64,000 nucleotides of DNA from NCBI GenBank assembly GCA_028279515.1, contig JANQNQ010000003.1, positions 186,001 through 250,000 on the forward strand, written 5' to 3'. This DNA is from Flavobacteriaceae bacterium (GTDB taxonomy: Bacteria; Bacteroidota; Bacteroidia; Flavobacteriales; Flavobacteriaceae). The notes below the pieces were generated by a model. It saw only the letters and a list, made by a program, of their open reading frames with translations. It made no database searches and was not told the DNA's origin. The translations under genes were made by a program, and so were the position numbers. This document shows, in pieces, positions 24,751 through 32,316 of the stretch. Within the stretch, counting starts at the first letter, position 1; each line of letters starts with the position of its first letter.

Positions 24751-26919
24751 ATGAACAAAATCACGAAAAAAACATTACAAGACCTAGAGTTCGCCACCGT
24801 TTTACAACAGGTGTCTGATCTATGTATCACTTCTCTTGGAAAGCAGGCGAGCTTGGATATTGTTCCGCTTAGCGACAAAGAAGAATTGATGAAGGTTTTG
24901 TCGTATGTGAACGAGTATCGTGCTTCTTTTGACAATGAGAATCGAATCCCGAACCACGACTTTGATGACATCAGTGAAGACATTAAGATGTTGCACATTG
25001 AAAACAGTCATTTAGAAGTTTCAAGTTTTCGAAAGATCGCTTCCATCTCTGACACCAGTAATACGCTCATCAAGTTCTTTAAGAAGTTCGAAGAGTACTA
25101 TGGGTCTTTGTATCAACGAGCCTCCGAAATCCCTGTCACAAAAGAAATCATAGAGGAAACGGCCCGAGTCATCGATCGCTTCGGTGAGATCAAGGATGAC
25201 GCTTCAGAAGCACTTTTTTCTATTCGTAAACAGATCAATTCGGTTCGCGGAAAAATCGGGCAAAGTTTTAATTCGGCTTTAGGTAGGTATAACTCCGCTG
25301 ATTATTTAGACGAGATACGTGAAACAGTCATTGATAACAAGCGTGTATTGGCCGTAAAAGCGATGCATCGAAAAAAGGTGAAAGGCGCTATCATGGGAAG
25401 CTCCAAAACGGGAAGCATCGTTTACATAGAGCCTGAAGCTACCTTGCAACATTCAAGAGAACTCAACAACCTACAATACGAGGAAAAGGAAGAAATTACT
25501 AGAATTCTAAAGGCGCTCACCAATTTTATAAGACCTCATATTGAGCTTTTGGTCCAATACGTTACCTTTTTAACAGATATCGATATCATTGCCGCCAAAG
25601 CCAAGTACGCAGAAGAGCTCAACGCCATCTTGCCTGCCATTAGTGAGGACAAAACCTTGTTTTTACGTGACGCCTATCACCCTCTGCTCTATTTGACCAA
25701 CAAAAGGAGCGGACAAACTACCTATCCGCAAACCATTGAGCTACACAGTGAAAATCGCATCATTGTAATCTCTGGCCCTAATGCAGGTGGAAAAAGTATT
25801 ACACTAAAGACTATCGGACTACTTCAGTTAATGCTTCAAAGCGGAATGTTAGTGCCTGTTCATGAGCGAAGCGCAATGTGTCTGTTCGATAAGATCCTCA
25901 CTGATATCGGCGACAATCAAAGTATTGAAAACCATTTAAGCACCTACAGCTATCGACTGAAGAATATGAATTCGTTTTTGAAAAAGTGTAATAATAAAAC
26001 ACTTTTCTTGATCGATGAATTCGGAACCGGAAGTGATCCTGAACTAGGCGGCGCTTTAGCCGAAGCCTTTCTCGAAGTATTCTACGAGCGAGAAGCCTTT
26101 GGTGTGATCACGACTCATTATGCTAACTTAAAGTTACTGGCTAATGAGTTGCCACACATGACCAATGCCAATATGCAATTCAATAGCCGAACGCTAGAGC
26201 CCGTATTTAAGTTAGTCTTAGGTGAAGCCGGAAGTTCCTTTACATTTGAGGTGGCGCAAAAGAATGGTATCCCCTATAGTTTGGTAAACAAGGCCAAAAA
26301 GAAGATCGAACGCGGAAAGGTGCGTTTTGATGCTACCATTGCAAAGCTGCAAAAGCAGCGTAACCAAATGGAGAAAACATCAAAGCAACTTAAAGATGAG
26401 GAGACGAAAGCTCGCGAAGAAAATGAACGCTTAGAGACACTCAACCAAAAGATCAAGACGAAGCTGGAGAATTACCAAGAGTTGTTTGACCACAACCAAC
26501 GTATGATCTATTTGGGCAATAAGATCAATGACATCGCCGAACGCTATTTTAAAGATAAAAAGAAGCGTCCGCTGATCTCTGAATTCCTACGCATCGTGGA
26601 AACTGAGAATTCTAAGCGAAAAAAAGTCACCGCCAAAGAATTCAAAGAAAAGAAGCAGAAGAAGGCCGAGGTAATCAAGGAGGTGACCAAGGAAATTGCC
26701 GTAGTTCGGAAGGAGAAAAAAGAAAAGAAAAAGAAAGAGGCAAAACAGCCTCCAAAACCAAGGCCAGTTCTAAAAGTTGGAGACCGTGTACGCATGTTAG
26801 AAGGAAAAGCCGTGGGAAGCATTGACAGTATTGAAAAAGACAAAGCTGTTGTGAACTACGGAATCTTTACGACTAATGTGAACGTAAATCAATTGGAACT
26901 TGTTGAAGCCAAAAAGTAA
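24751..26919 (+). CDS. mutS2: MutS2-family protein lacking the Smr endonuclease domain
   Basis: The order is MutS core/lever (residues ~1-320), then the ATPase with Walker A GPNAGGKSITLKTIGLLQ at about residues 341-358, LIDEFGTGSDPELGGALAEA as Walker B, and GVITTHYANLKLLANEL. A very charged coiled coil follows (about 515-670). The end is a KOW-like small beta domain (KVGDRVRMLEGKAVGSIDSI). No mismatch-binding domain I is present, as expected for MutS2. The usual C-terminal Smr nuclease domain is missing: the protein stops at residue 722. MutS2 in other bacteria suppresses recombination or rescues collided ribosomes; the Smr-less form may keep only ATPase-driven roles. Its stop overlaps the next gene's ATG by one base. 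Confidence 0.87.
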   Translation: MNKITKKTLQDLEFATVLQQVSDLCITSLGKQASLDIVPLSDKEELMKVLSYVNEYRASFDNENRIPNHDFDDISEDIKMLHIENSHLEVSSFRKIASISDTSNTLIKFFKKFEEYYGSLYQRASEIPVTKEIIEETARVIDRFGEIKDDASEALFSIRKQINSVRGKIGQSFNSALGRYNSADYLDEIRETVIDNKRVLAVKAMHRKKVKGAIMGSSKTGSIVYIEPEATLQHSRELNNLQYEEKEEITRILKALTNFIRPHIELLVQYVTFLTDIDIIAAKAKYAEELNAILPAISEDKTLFLRDAYHPLLYLTNKRSGQTTYPQTIELHSENRIIVISGPNAGGKSITLKTIGLLQLMLQSGMLVPVHERSAMCLFDKILTDIGDNQSIENHLSTYSYRLKNMNSFLKKCNNKTLFLIDEFGTGSDPELGGALAEAFLEVFYEREAFGVITTHYANLKLLANELPHMTNANMQFNSRTLEPVFKLVLGEAGSSFTFEVAQKNGIPYSLVNKAKKKIERGKVRFDATIAKLQKQRNQMEKTSKQLKDEETKAREENERLETLNQKIKTKLENYQELFDHNQRMIYLGNKINDIAERYFKDKKKRPLISEFLRIVETENSKRKKVTAKEFKEKKQKKAEVIKEVTKEIAVVRKEKKEKKKKEAKQPPKPRPVLKVGDRVRMLEGKAVGSIDSIEKDKAVVNYGIFTTNVNVNQLELVEAKK

Positions 26920-27332
26920 TGAGTTTACCCGAAGATAAAAAGATCGTATTCTTTGACGGTGTTTGCAACTTGTGCAATGGCGTCGTGCAATACATCATAA
27001 AACAAGACAAGAAGGACGTGTTTCGCTATGCCTCTTTGCAAAGTGATGTGGGTCAGCAATTCTTAAAAGAACGCGGACTCAATGCCGAGGATTTTGATTC
27101 GTTTATCGTCTTTATTCCTGGTCGGAGCTATGAGCACAAGTCGAAAGCAGCCTTTGAGGTCATCAAAGAGTTTGGCGGACTTTGGCCATTACTACGTGTC
27201 TTTAGTGTGCTTCCGGCCAAGATCACTGATTTCTTCTACGATATTGTTGCCAAAAACCGCTACAAATGGTTTGGCAAACAAGAAAGCTGCTGGATTCCTA
27301 CACCAGAGTTAAAGGCGAAGTTTTTGGGGTAG
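26919..27332 (+). CDS. DCC-family thiol-disulphide oxidoreductase-like protein
   Basis: IVFFDGVCNLCNGVVQYIIK is the DUF393/DCC motif: Asp followed by a CxxC pair at the start of a thioredoxin-like fold. The middle has FRYASLQSDVGQQFLKERGL, and the C-terminus WPLLRVFSVLPAKITDFFYD, then VAKNRYKWFGKQESC, is typical of this family. A redox role is presumed from the CxxC, but characterised functions are few. Length of 137 residues is standard. It follows mutS2 with a TAATG overlap and is probably translated from the same message. The downstream spacer begins the AT-rich island. Confidence 0.9.
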   Translation: MSLPEDKKIVFFDGVCNLCNGVVQYIIKQDKKDVFRYASLQSDVGQQFLKERGLNAEDFDSFIVFIPGRSYEHKSKAAFEVIKEFGGLWPLLRVFSVLPAKITDFFYDIVAKNRYKWFGKQESCWIPTPELKAKFLG

Positions 27333-27613
27333 GTCTAACTTACTTCTACACTGACCAAAAACAGTTAATCTAAAATCGTAATCGTTTATTACACGTTTCA
27401 GTACACTTATGCATTGGTGCTGTTAAGCATTTCGCTATTTAGATAACTTCAATCTTATATTTAAGCTCAACTACACGGGCGTTAATATCTGCTGGCAAGC
27501 TATAGTTTGCTACCGCAGTCGCGGCTTAATATGGGATGAAAACTGCTATGACCATTCACAATTTTCTTGCCCAATTTCTAAGATTGAATGGTATCATTTT
27601 AAAAACAATATTT
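27333..27613. other. Spacer at the left edge of the AT-rich island
   Basis: I see no gene, terminator or clear promoter here. An imperfect palindrome GCAAGCTATAGTTTGC lies near 27496-27511. Composition becomes AT-rich toward the right. Confidence 0.4.
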
Positions 27614-27655
27614 ATGGAAACATTAGATTTAAAACAAATGGAAAAAATTAGTTAG
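27614..27655 (+). pseudogene. Truncated double-glycine-type bacteriocin leader remnant
   Basis: The frame from ATG 27614 reads METLDLKQMEKIS and stops with TAG at 27653. The pattern (Met-Glu/Lys-x-Leu-x-Leu-x-x-Met-Glu-Lys-Ile) is what I expect in the leader of Bacteroidota bacteriocin-like precursors, which normally continue with Gly-Gly and a core peptide. Here the stop falls exactly where the Gly-Gly would come, so no core is encoded. It is either a relic or a short leader peptide. The next small membrane gene starts seven bases later. Confidence 0.35.
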
Positions 27656-27661
27656 TGAATA

Positions 27662-27838
27662 ATGAAAAAAAGCTTTGTTCTTTTAATCGTTTCAGCAATA
27701 CTTTTCGCAGTAAGCGTGGTCTACTTAGTTTTTGATTACCAAAAATTAAAAGTTACCCATTGTCTAATTTCTCTAGGGCTACTTTTCGTCGTTATAGGGA
27801 ATTATTTGTGGTTTAAGAAAGATTCAAAAGTCAAGTGA
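27662..27838 (+). CDS. 58-residue membrane protein, unknown
   Basis: ATG at 27662 opens MKKSFVLLIVSAILFAVSVV, followed by a short polar turn (FDYQKLKVTHC) and a second hydrophobic run ending in GNYLWFKKDSKVK. The shape is two transmembrane helices with a positively charged tail, which predicts both ends in the cytoplasm. Such small hairpin membrane proteins occur as immunity or accessory proteins in bacteriocin loci, and a truncated leader-like frame lies seven bases upstream; this is contextual inference only. The gene is AT-rich relative to mutS2. I recognise no family. Confidence 0.55.
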   Translation: MKKSFVLLIVSAILFAVSVVYLVFDYQKLKVTHCLISLGLLFVVIGNYLWFKKDSKVK

Positions 27839-27925
27839 TTTCACAATTTAAATGGACAGTAAACTCTGTCTCATAAAAAGATCTACTGAGGTAGAGTTTA
27901 GTTATAAAACTTTCATAATTAAAGT

Positions 27926-28336
27926 ATGACTACAATAACCCTTGTTAGGCAGAAAGACTATTTGATTCTTTTTCGAACTCTGAAAATCTATGTCAATCAT
28001 GAATTTGTTAATTATTTTCAGCCTAATGAAAAGATTAAGGAAATCGATATCGAAAACGATTCTGACATAAAGGTCAAAGTTGATTGGTGTTCATCCAATA
28101 TTGTTAATTTTTCAGAGGGAAGCGTTCGAAAAAAAGAACAATTTATTAGTGTCTCAAGTCAAATTCATAATGGATTGTTCATCATTATTTTTGGATGTTT
28201 TATCACTGGAAACATTCTGAAAATATTCGATTTGGTGGGCCCCTATTTATATATTACTCTAGTTGTGCCAATTGCGGTAATCGTTGGGCAGCAAATTTTT
28301 GGAAGAAACAAATACTTAAGGTTAACAAAAAAATGA
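27926..28336 (+). CDS. Hypothetical protein with C-terminal membrane hairpin
   Basis: The first ~88 residues are soluble and beta-rich (MTTITLVRQKDYLILFRTLK, IYVNHEFVNYF, DNDSDIKVKVDW-like segment, SVRKKEQFISV). The last ~48 contain two hydrophobic helices (NGLFIIIFGCFITGNILKIF and YLYITLVVPIAVIVGQQIF) and a basic tail. The N-terminal part could be a small beta domain facing the cytoplasm. I recognise no family. It lies alone in the AT-rich island between two other small membrane genes. An accessory or immunity role is conceivable but not shown. Confidence 0.6.
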   Translation: MTTITLVRQKDYLILFRTLKIYVNHEFVNYFQPNEKIKEIDIENDSDIKVKVDWCSSNIVNFSEGSVRKKEQFISVSSQIHNGLFIIIFGCFITGNILKIFDLVGPYLYITLVVPIAVIVGQQIFGRNKYLRLTKK

Positions 28337-28435
28337 ACCAAACCTAAAGGAAACCAAAAATCAAATTATTAATCGACAGATATGCCCCATGAGTGGTTGC
28401 CAAATTGATTTTAAACACATTTAAATTATACATTT

Positions 28436-29068
28436 ATGAACATTTTAGGAACTTTAAGAAAATCATATTTATCAATATTTCTCTCTGCTTTAACTTTATT
28501 CTTTTCTTGCAGTCAAGAAAATGACATTAATCAAGATAAGATGGAACTTTCTCAATTAGTAAGTAAGCATTTGAATTTGACAGGTGATTTGTCTTTGTCT
28601 ATTACCAATTTTACAAATACACAAAGGAATAATAGTAATGATGATGTGTATCATTTAGATAATATAGATGAACTCATTCAAAATATGAGTATAACTAACA
28701 ACCAAGAAGCAAGAGAAAATATTACAAATATGGTTAATAACATTACCACTTTTTTAAACTCTAATCCTGAACTTTTGGAATTGGGTGAAGAAGGTGTAAT
28801 GGAGCTTATATCTATCGAAGTTGATAATCAATTAGAAAATGAAAATAACTCATATGCCACTAGATTTGGACCTTGTGAGGATGCAAGGGCTACAGGAGAA
28901 TCTAGATGTCAAAGAAATTATGCTATAAGTATGGCTGGTGCAGCAGTCGCTGGTTTTTTCTCTATGGGTACAGGATGGGTTATAGGCGTTGTAGCTATTC
29001 AGGCTGTTGCTATCGCTTGTAATGGTGATGTTATGAGTGATTATAGAGAGTGTACTCAAAATCAATAG
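28436..29068 (+). CDS. Lipoprotein with Gly/Ala-rich hydrophobic, Cys-flanked C-terminal tail
   Basis: Residues 1-25 look like a lipoprotein signal (SYLSIFLSALTLFFSC, with Cys25 acylated). Residues ~30-140 are polar, Asn-rich and probably helical. The last ~65 are different: CEDARATGESRCQRN, then AISMAGAAVAGFFSMGTGWV, IGVVAIQAVAIAC and DYRECTQNQ. A small-residue-rich helix pair bounded by cysteines resembles cores of class II bacteriocin-like peptides, but it sits at the end of a lipoprotein. It could be a membrane-active tail or a self-associating helix hairpin. G+C is low (18 of 60 in bases 28501-28560). I recognise no family. Confidence 0.62.
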   Translation: MNILGTLRKSYLSIFLSALTLFFSCSQENDINQDKMELSQLVSKHLNLTGDLSLSITNFTNTQRNNSNDDVYHLDNIDELIQNMSITNNQEARENITNMVNNITTFLNSNPELLELGEEGVMELISIEVDNQLENENNSYATRFGPCEDARATGESRCQRNYAISMAGAAVAGFFSMGTGWVIGVVAIQAVAIACNGDVMSDYRECTQNQ

Positions 29069-29070
29069 GT

Positions 29071-29229
29071 ATGAATAAAAATAATATTTTATTAATCCCT
29101 TTATTTGTAATTATTTTAATTCAGATTTTCGATAAAGAAGATGATTATCTTTATATTCAGATAATTATTTTAATATTAATGATTTTATATGGAGGATATC
29201 TCTTATACAAGAAAAGATTGAATAAATAA
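29071..29229 (+). CDS. 52-residue membrane protein, unknown
   Basis: ATG at 29071, two bases after the lipoprotein stop, opens MNKNNILLIPLFVIILIQIF, an acidic turn (DKEDDY), and a second helix ending GGYLLYKKRLNK. The two-helix layout with a basic tail matches the 58-residue protein at 27662, though sequences differ. Its position directly behind the lipoprotein suggests co-expression and perhaps a partner or immunity function. That is inference. G+C is very low. Confidence 0.5.
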   Translation: MNKNNILLIPLFVIILIQIFDKEDDYLYIQIIILILMILYGGYLLYKKRLNK

Positions 29230-29485
29230 CGTTACACAACATCGTATATAAAAAATAGCAGTAAAGAGCTAAATCTTAAGTTTGGTTCTTTTCTGCTTAC
29301 TTCATTTCTAAACTGAAAAATTAACCATTAAGATTATTTCAGCTTCTTTAGTTTTAGCAGCGATAGTTTTAATTTATCTAAGTCGTAAAAAAGGTAAGCC
29401 GCTTTAATTTAGTAATCAAAGGGGAGGTCAATATTATGCCTCCTCTTTAAATTTTTAGATCAACCAAATAAGAAAACCAAGCAAA

Positions 29486-30286
29486 TTACCTCAAAATCTC
29501 ATCCAATGCCTCAAAATATTCAGGATATGCAGGAAGGTCATTGTGATACCCTCCTTCGACAGTGAAGAACTTCTTGTCTTCGGATGCTGAAGCTTCGTAT
29601 AGGGCTTTTCCGAAGTCATAATCGATGACATTGTCTTCAGTACCGTGTATAAAGTAGGTGGGATAAGTAACCTTCCCTACATTACGAATGTTCTGAAACT
29701 TAAACTTTAGCAAGGTCCTTACTGGCAAGAACCAATAGCGCTGAGCCGCCACATCACCAATGCTTGTAAAGGTGGATTCTAAGATCAACTTACTCGGGTT
29801 TGTCTGACTTGCGATATGTGAAGCAAAGGCACCACCCAAAGAACGTCCAAAAACCACGATCTCATCTTCTCCAAACAGCGTTTGACAATATTTGTAGAAC
29901 AACATACCGTCATCAAGCATGGCCGTTGGCTTTCGTTTGCCCGTACTTTTTCCGTAACCACGGTAGTCCCAGATGACCACGTCATAATTGAAACGCTCTG
30001 ACAAAAGTTGCGCCCAATCCCCCCAGTGACTCAAGTCTCGTGCGTTTCCGTGGGAATAGAGAATGACTCCATTCGGGTTTTCCCTTTTAAAATGGAGTCC
30101 GTTTAAAACCGCTCCATCTTCTGCGTTAAGAAACAATTCATCATAGGGCGTTCGGTATTCATATTCATAGGTCTCTGGCAGCGTTGAACTCTGAAAGATC
30201 AGTTTTTCTTGAAAGGTATACAGCATTAGTGCAATCATGGCATAGATAAATAATAGGACTCCGAGAACTCTTTTGACTCGTTTCAT
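29486..30286 (-). CDS. Membrane-anchored alpha/beta hydrolase (BEM46/ABHD13-like), copy 1
   Basis: An N-terminal membrane helix (RVLGVLLFIYAMIALMLYTF) is followed by QEKLIFQSSTLPETYEYEYR, typical of this family, and then the hydrolase core. The core has VILYSHGNARDLSHWGDWAQ as oxyanion strand, WDYRGYGKSTGKRKP, nucleophile Ser in VVFGRSLGGAFASHIA, an Asp in FIHGTEDNVIDYDFG and a His in EGGYHNDLPAYPEYF. The full triad is intact. The substrate is unknown; relatives include depalmitoylases and peptidases. It is the last gene of a five-gene operon and overlaps the preceding paralog by ATGA. Confidence 0.83.
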   Translation of the reverse strand: MKRVKRVLGVLLFIYAMIALMLYTFQEKLIFQSSTLPETYEYEYRTPYDELFLNAEDGAVLNGLHFKRENPNGVILYSHGNARDLSHWGDWAQLLSERFNYDVVIWDYRGYGKSTGKRKPTAMLDDGMLFYKYCQTLFGEDEIVVFGRSLGGAFASHIASQTNPSKLILESTFTSIGDVAAQRYWFLPVRTLLKFKFQNIRNVGKVTYPTYFIHGTEDNVIDYDFGKALYEASASEDKKFFTVEGGYHNDLPAYPEYFEALDEILR

Positions 30287-31143
30287 CAGTGTTTTCGCTT
30301 AAAGTTTAAACTCGTGGTCTCAGGGTCGATCTCTTTGGGCAATTTAGAGTGTAAGATCTCTTCCAGGAAGCGGTGGTACTGCGGAAAGGTGTGCAAATTG
30401 TTATGCCCTCCTCCTATCACCGGATACAGACGCGTCCACTTCGAATTGATCTTTGATAATTTTATACTGGTCTTTAACGGAATCAGCTTATCATTGGTCC
30501 CATGAATGATCTTGATCGGACATTCAACGTATTTGATCCATTTGTAGGTCTTGATGGGAAATCTCAGAATAAGCGACATCGGCATAATGGGTAGAAAACG
30601 CTTGGTGATGTGTTTCAGGCTGTAATACGGCGCATCCAAAATCAACAATCTCGGATCATTGTTTGAGGCGAGTTTGGTGGCAAATCCCGAACCAAGAGAT
30701 CTTCCGTATAAAACGATGTATTCTTCGCTAACCTGTTCCCTTAAACGGTCATACACGTATTGCAGGTCTTTCTTGATACCTTGTTCGGTCCTTCTACCTG
30801 TACTCTTTCCGAAGCCACGGTAATCTACCATGACCACATCAAAACCAAGACGGGTAAAATCTACCGCGAATTTCCCCCAACCCTTGATACTTCTAGAGTT
30901 TCCTTTTAAATATAATACCACCCCTTTGGGTCTGTGCACTTTAAAATGCACGCCATTGATATTGACGCCATCATCTACCTCAATGTTGTATTCGTCAAAC
31001 GGTTGGTCTCCATATTTGAACTCGAAGTCATCAGGTAATTTCTCAGGTTTGAAAATGAAACGTTCTTGCAAGAAATACACAACGACATTCAATGCAATAT
31101 AAATGAGAATGATAATAAGAATGGTGGAAACCCAATACGCCAT
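30286..31143 (-). CDS. Membrane-anchored alpha/beta hydrolase (BEM46/ABHD13-like), copy 2
   Basis: This is a paralog of the next gene with the same plan: TM helix (STILIIILIYIALNVVVYFL), QERFIFKPEKLPDDFEFKYG, core strand GVVLYLKGNSRSIKGWGKFA, VDYRGFGKSTGRR, nucleophile Ser in VLYGRSLGSGFATKLAS, Asp in IIHGTNDKLIPL and His in GGGHNNLHTFPQYH. The first strand has LKGN where the other copy has SHGN, so the conserved His of the oxyanion turn is replaced by Lys. The triad itself remains. It starts 6 bases after the DUF1704 gene ends and is clearly in the same operon. Tandem paralogs suggest two related substrates or a heteromeric unit (inference). Confidence 0.82.
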   Translation of the reverse strand: MAYWVSTILIIILIYIALNVVVYFLQERFIFKPEKLPDDFEFKYGDQPFDEYNIEVDDGVNINGVHFKVHRPKGVVLYLKGNSRSIKGWGKFAVDFTRLGFDVVMVDYRGFGKSTGRRTEQGIKKDLQYVYDRLREQVSEEYIVLYGRSLGSGFATKLASNNDPRLLILDAPYYSLKHITKRFLPIMPMSLILRFPIKTYKWIKYVECPIKIIHGTNDKLIPLKTSIKLSKINSKWTRLYPVIGGGHNNLHTFPQYHRFLEEILHSKLPKEIDPETTSLNFKRKH

Positions 31144-31149
31144 AGCCTT

Positions 31150-32313
31150 TTATTTCAAGTTTCTCAAAATAAAGTCTAGCGTCTTGTTTTGATTGTTATT
31201 TTGAGAAAAAGCGTCATTAAAATACAGAGAATCCTTAGCTAATCCTAATTTTAACAATTTTTCTATCAAGGGCTTGTACTCGATGTTCACTTTACCCATA
31301 AGCAATAAACTAAGGTCTTCGCCCGCGTGGTAATAGTCGTACACTTTTTTCAATCCAGTAAGATATAATTGATCTTTGGTGAATCCGCCGCCGCGATGCA
31401 CGCGCAGTGTAATCGTAAAAGCATCGTCTCGATTCAATTTATATTGGCCATGGATAAGGTCAAATGTGGCTGCAAACGAATTTCCTTTTAGTAGACTATC
31501 TACTGCCAATACACGATACGCCAACTCCTTGAGTCGTTTGAGGGTAAGCGCTCCGCTCATGTATTCACTGAATACGGCGAGTCCTTCTTGGGTCTCTACA
31601 TTTTTAGGGAACCCGTTGGAGAACACCTTTAGCGGCTGTGCCATTCCGTTATAGGTGGTTACCAAATGTACTCCAATCTCATGGTATGCTAAGGTCTTTA
31701 GTTGATTTTCGCTGAAAAGTACATTTTTCTTGAGCAAAAGGGTTTGTGTGCTATTGCTCACCATTGCCTCTGCCGCGAGTTTGGTCGAAAGCTTTATGTT
31801 CAGTTTAAAATTGTAGCGCTTAGCAAATTCTTCGAAGTATTGTTTTGCCTCTTGCGCAGAGAACGCCGGAATCATTTCTTTTCCCAGTGGTTCATCGGCA
31901 AAGTGCAAGATGAACTTTGCATTTTCAACATCACGTTCGGTTGGAGTTCCGTAGGAACGTAGGCTATTGTAGTAGAAACGTTTTCCTTGTCCGATGGTAT
32001 CAATACACTCTATCATCCCAGAATAATAGTAGATGATGTCTTCGTACAGCTGTCTGATCTCTTCATCTTCAATACGTTCTAACCGTTGCGAAAAGAACAG
32101 TCGCTGTAATTTATAAGCGTCAAACTTCACTTTGGGATAATGAAACTCGGGCGTTTCGGTATACTTTGAAGCAAAGAACCTTCGCTTCTCTTGCTCTATA
32201 TTATTGGGATTGATGTAACTAAGTAGTTCGATCCGTTGTACCAAACGGTCCAAATTACTATCGATATCAAAGAGATCGGCATATTTTTCAACAACATTAT
32301 CAATCATCTGCAT
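31150..32313 (-). CDS. DUF1704 (QEGLA-motif) zinc metallopeptidase-like protein
   Basis: The 387-residue protein carries the family motif TQEGLAVFSEYMSG (Gln242-Ala246) and, 30 residues earlier, LAYHEIGVHLVTTYNG with His211, Glu212 and His216 in an HExxxH arrangement. Glu243 is the likely third zinc ligand. Eukaryotic members of DUF1704 (MATCAP/TMCP) are carboxypeptidases that remove the C-terminal tyrosine of tubulin, so the bacterial protein is probably a carboxypeptidase too, with an unknown substrate. An older annotation calls the family flavohemoglobin expression-modulating. No flavohemoglobin gene is here; instead it sits between an N-formylglutamate amidohydrolase-like gene (3-base gap) and two hydrolases (6-base gap). 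Confidence 0.88.
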   Translation of the reverse strand: MQMIDNVVEKYADLFDIDSNLDRLVQRIELLSYINPNNIEQEKRRFFASKYTETPEFHYPKVKFDAYKLQRLFFSQRLERIEDEEIRQLYEDIIYYYSGMIECIDTIGQGKRFYYNSLRSYGTPTERDVENAKFILHFADEPLGKEMIPAFSAQEAKQYFEEFAKRYNFKLNIKLSTKLAAEAMVSNSTQTLLLKKNVLFSENQLKTLAYHEIGVHLVTTYNGMAQPLKVFSNGFPKNVETQEGLAVFSEYMSGALTLKRLKELAYRVLAVDSLLKGNSFAATFDLIHGQYKLNRDDAFTITLRVHRGGGFTKDQLYLTGLKKVYDYYHAGEDLSLLLMGKVNIEYKPLIEKLLKLGLAKDSLYFNDAFSQNNNQNKTLDFILRNLK

Positions 32314-32316
32314 TCC

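Noticed and set aside
29312-29407. Frame TEKLTIKIISASLVLAAIVL ... KKGKPL ending at 29407
   Set aside because: It resembles a small membrane peptide but has no start codon; a stop lies directly upstream. It may be a decayed gene in the AT-rich island, too weak to list.
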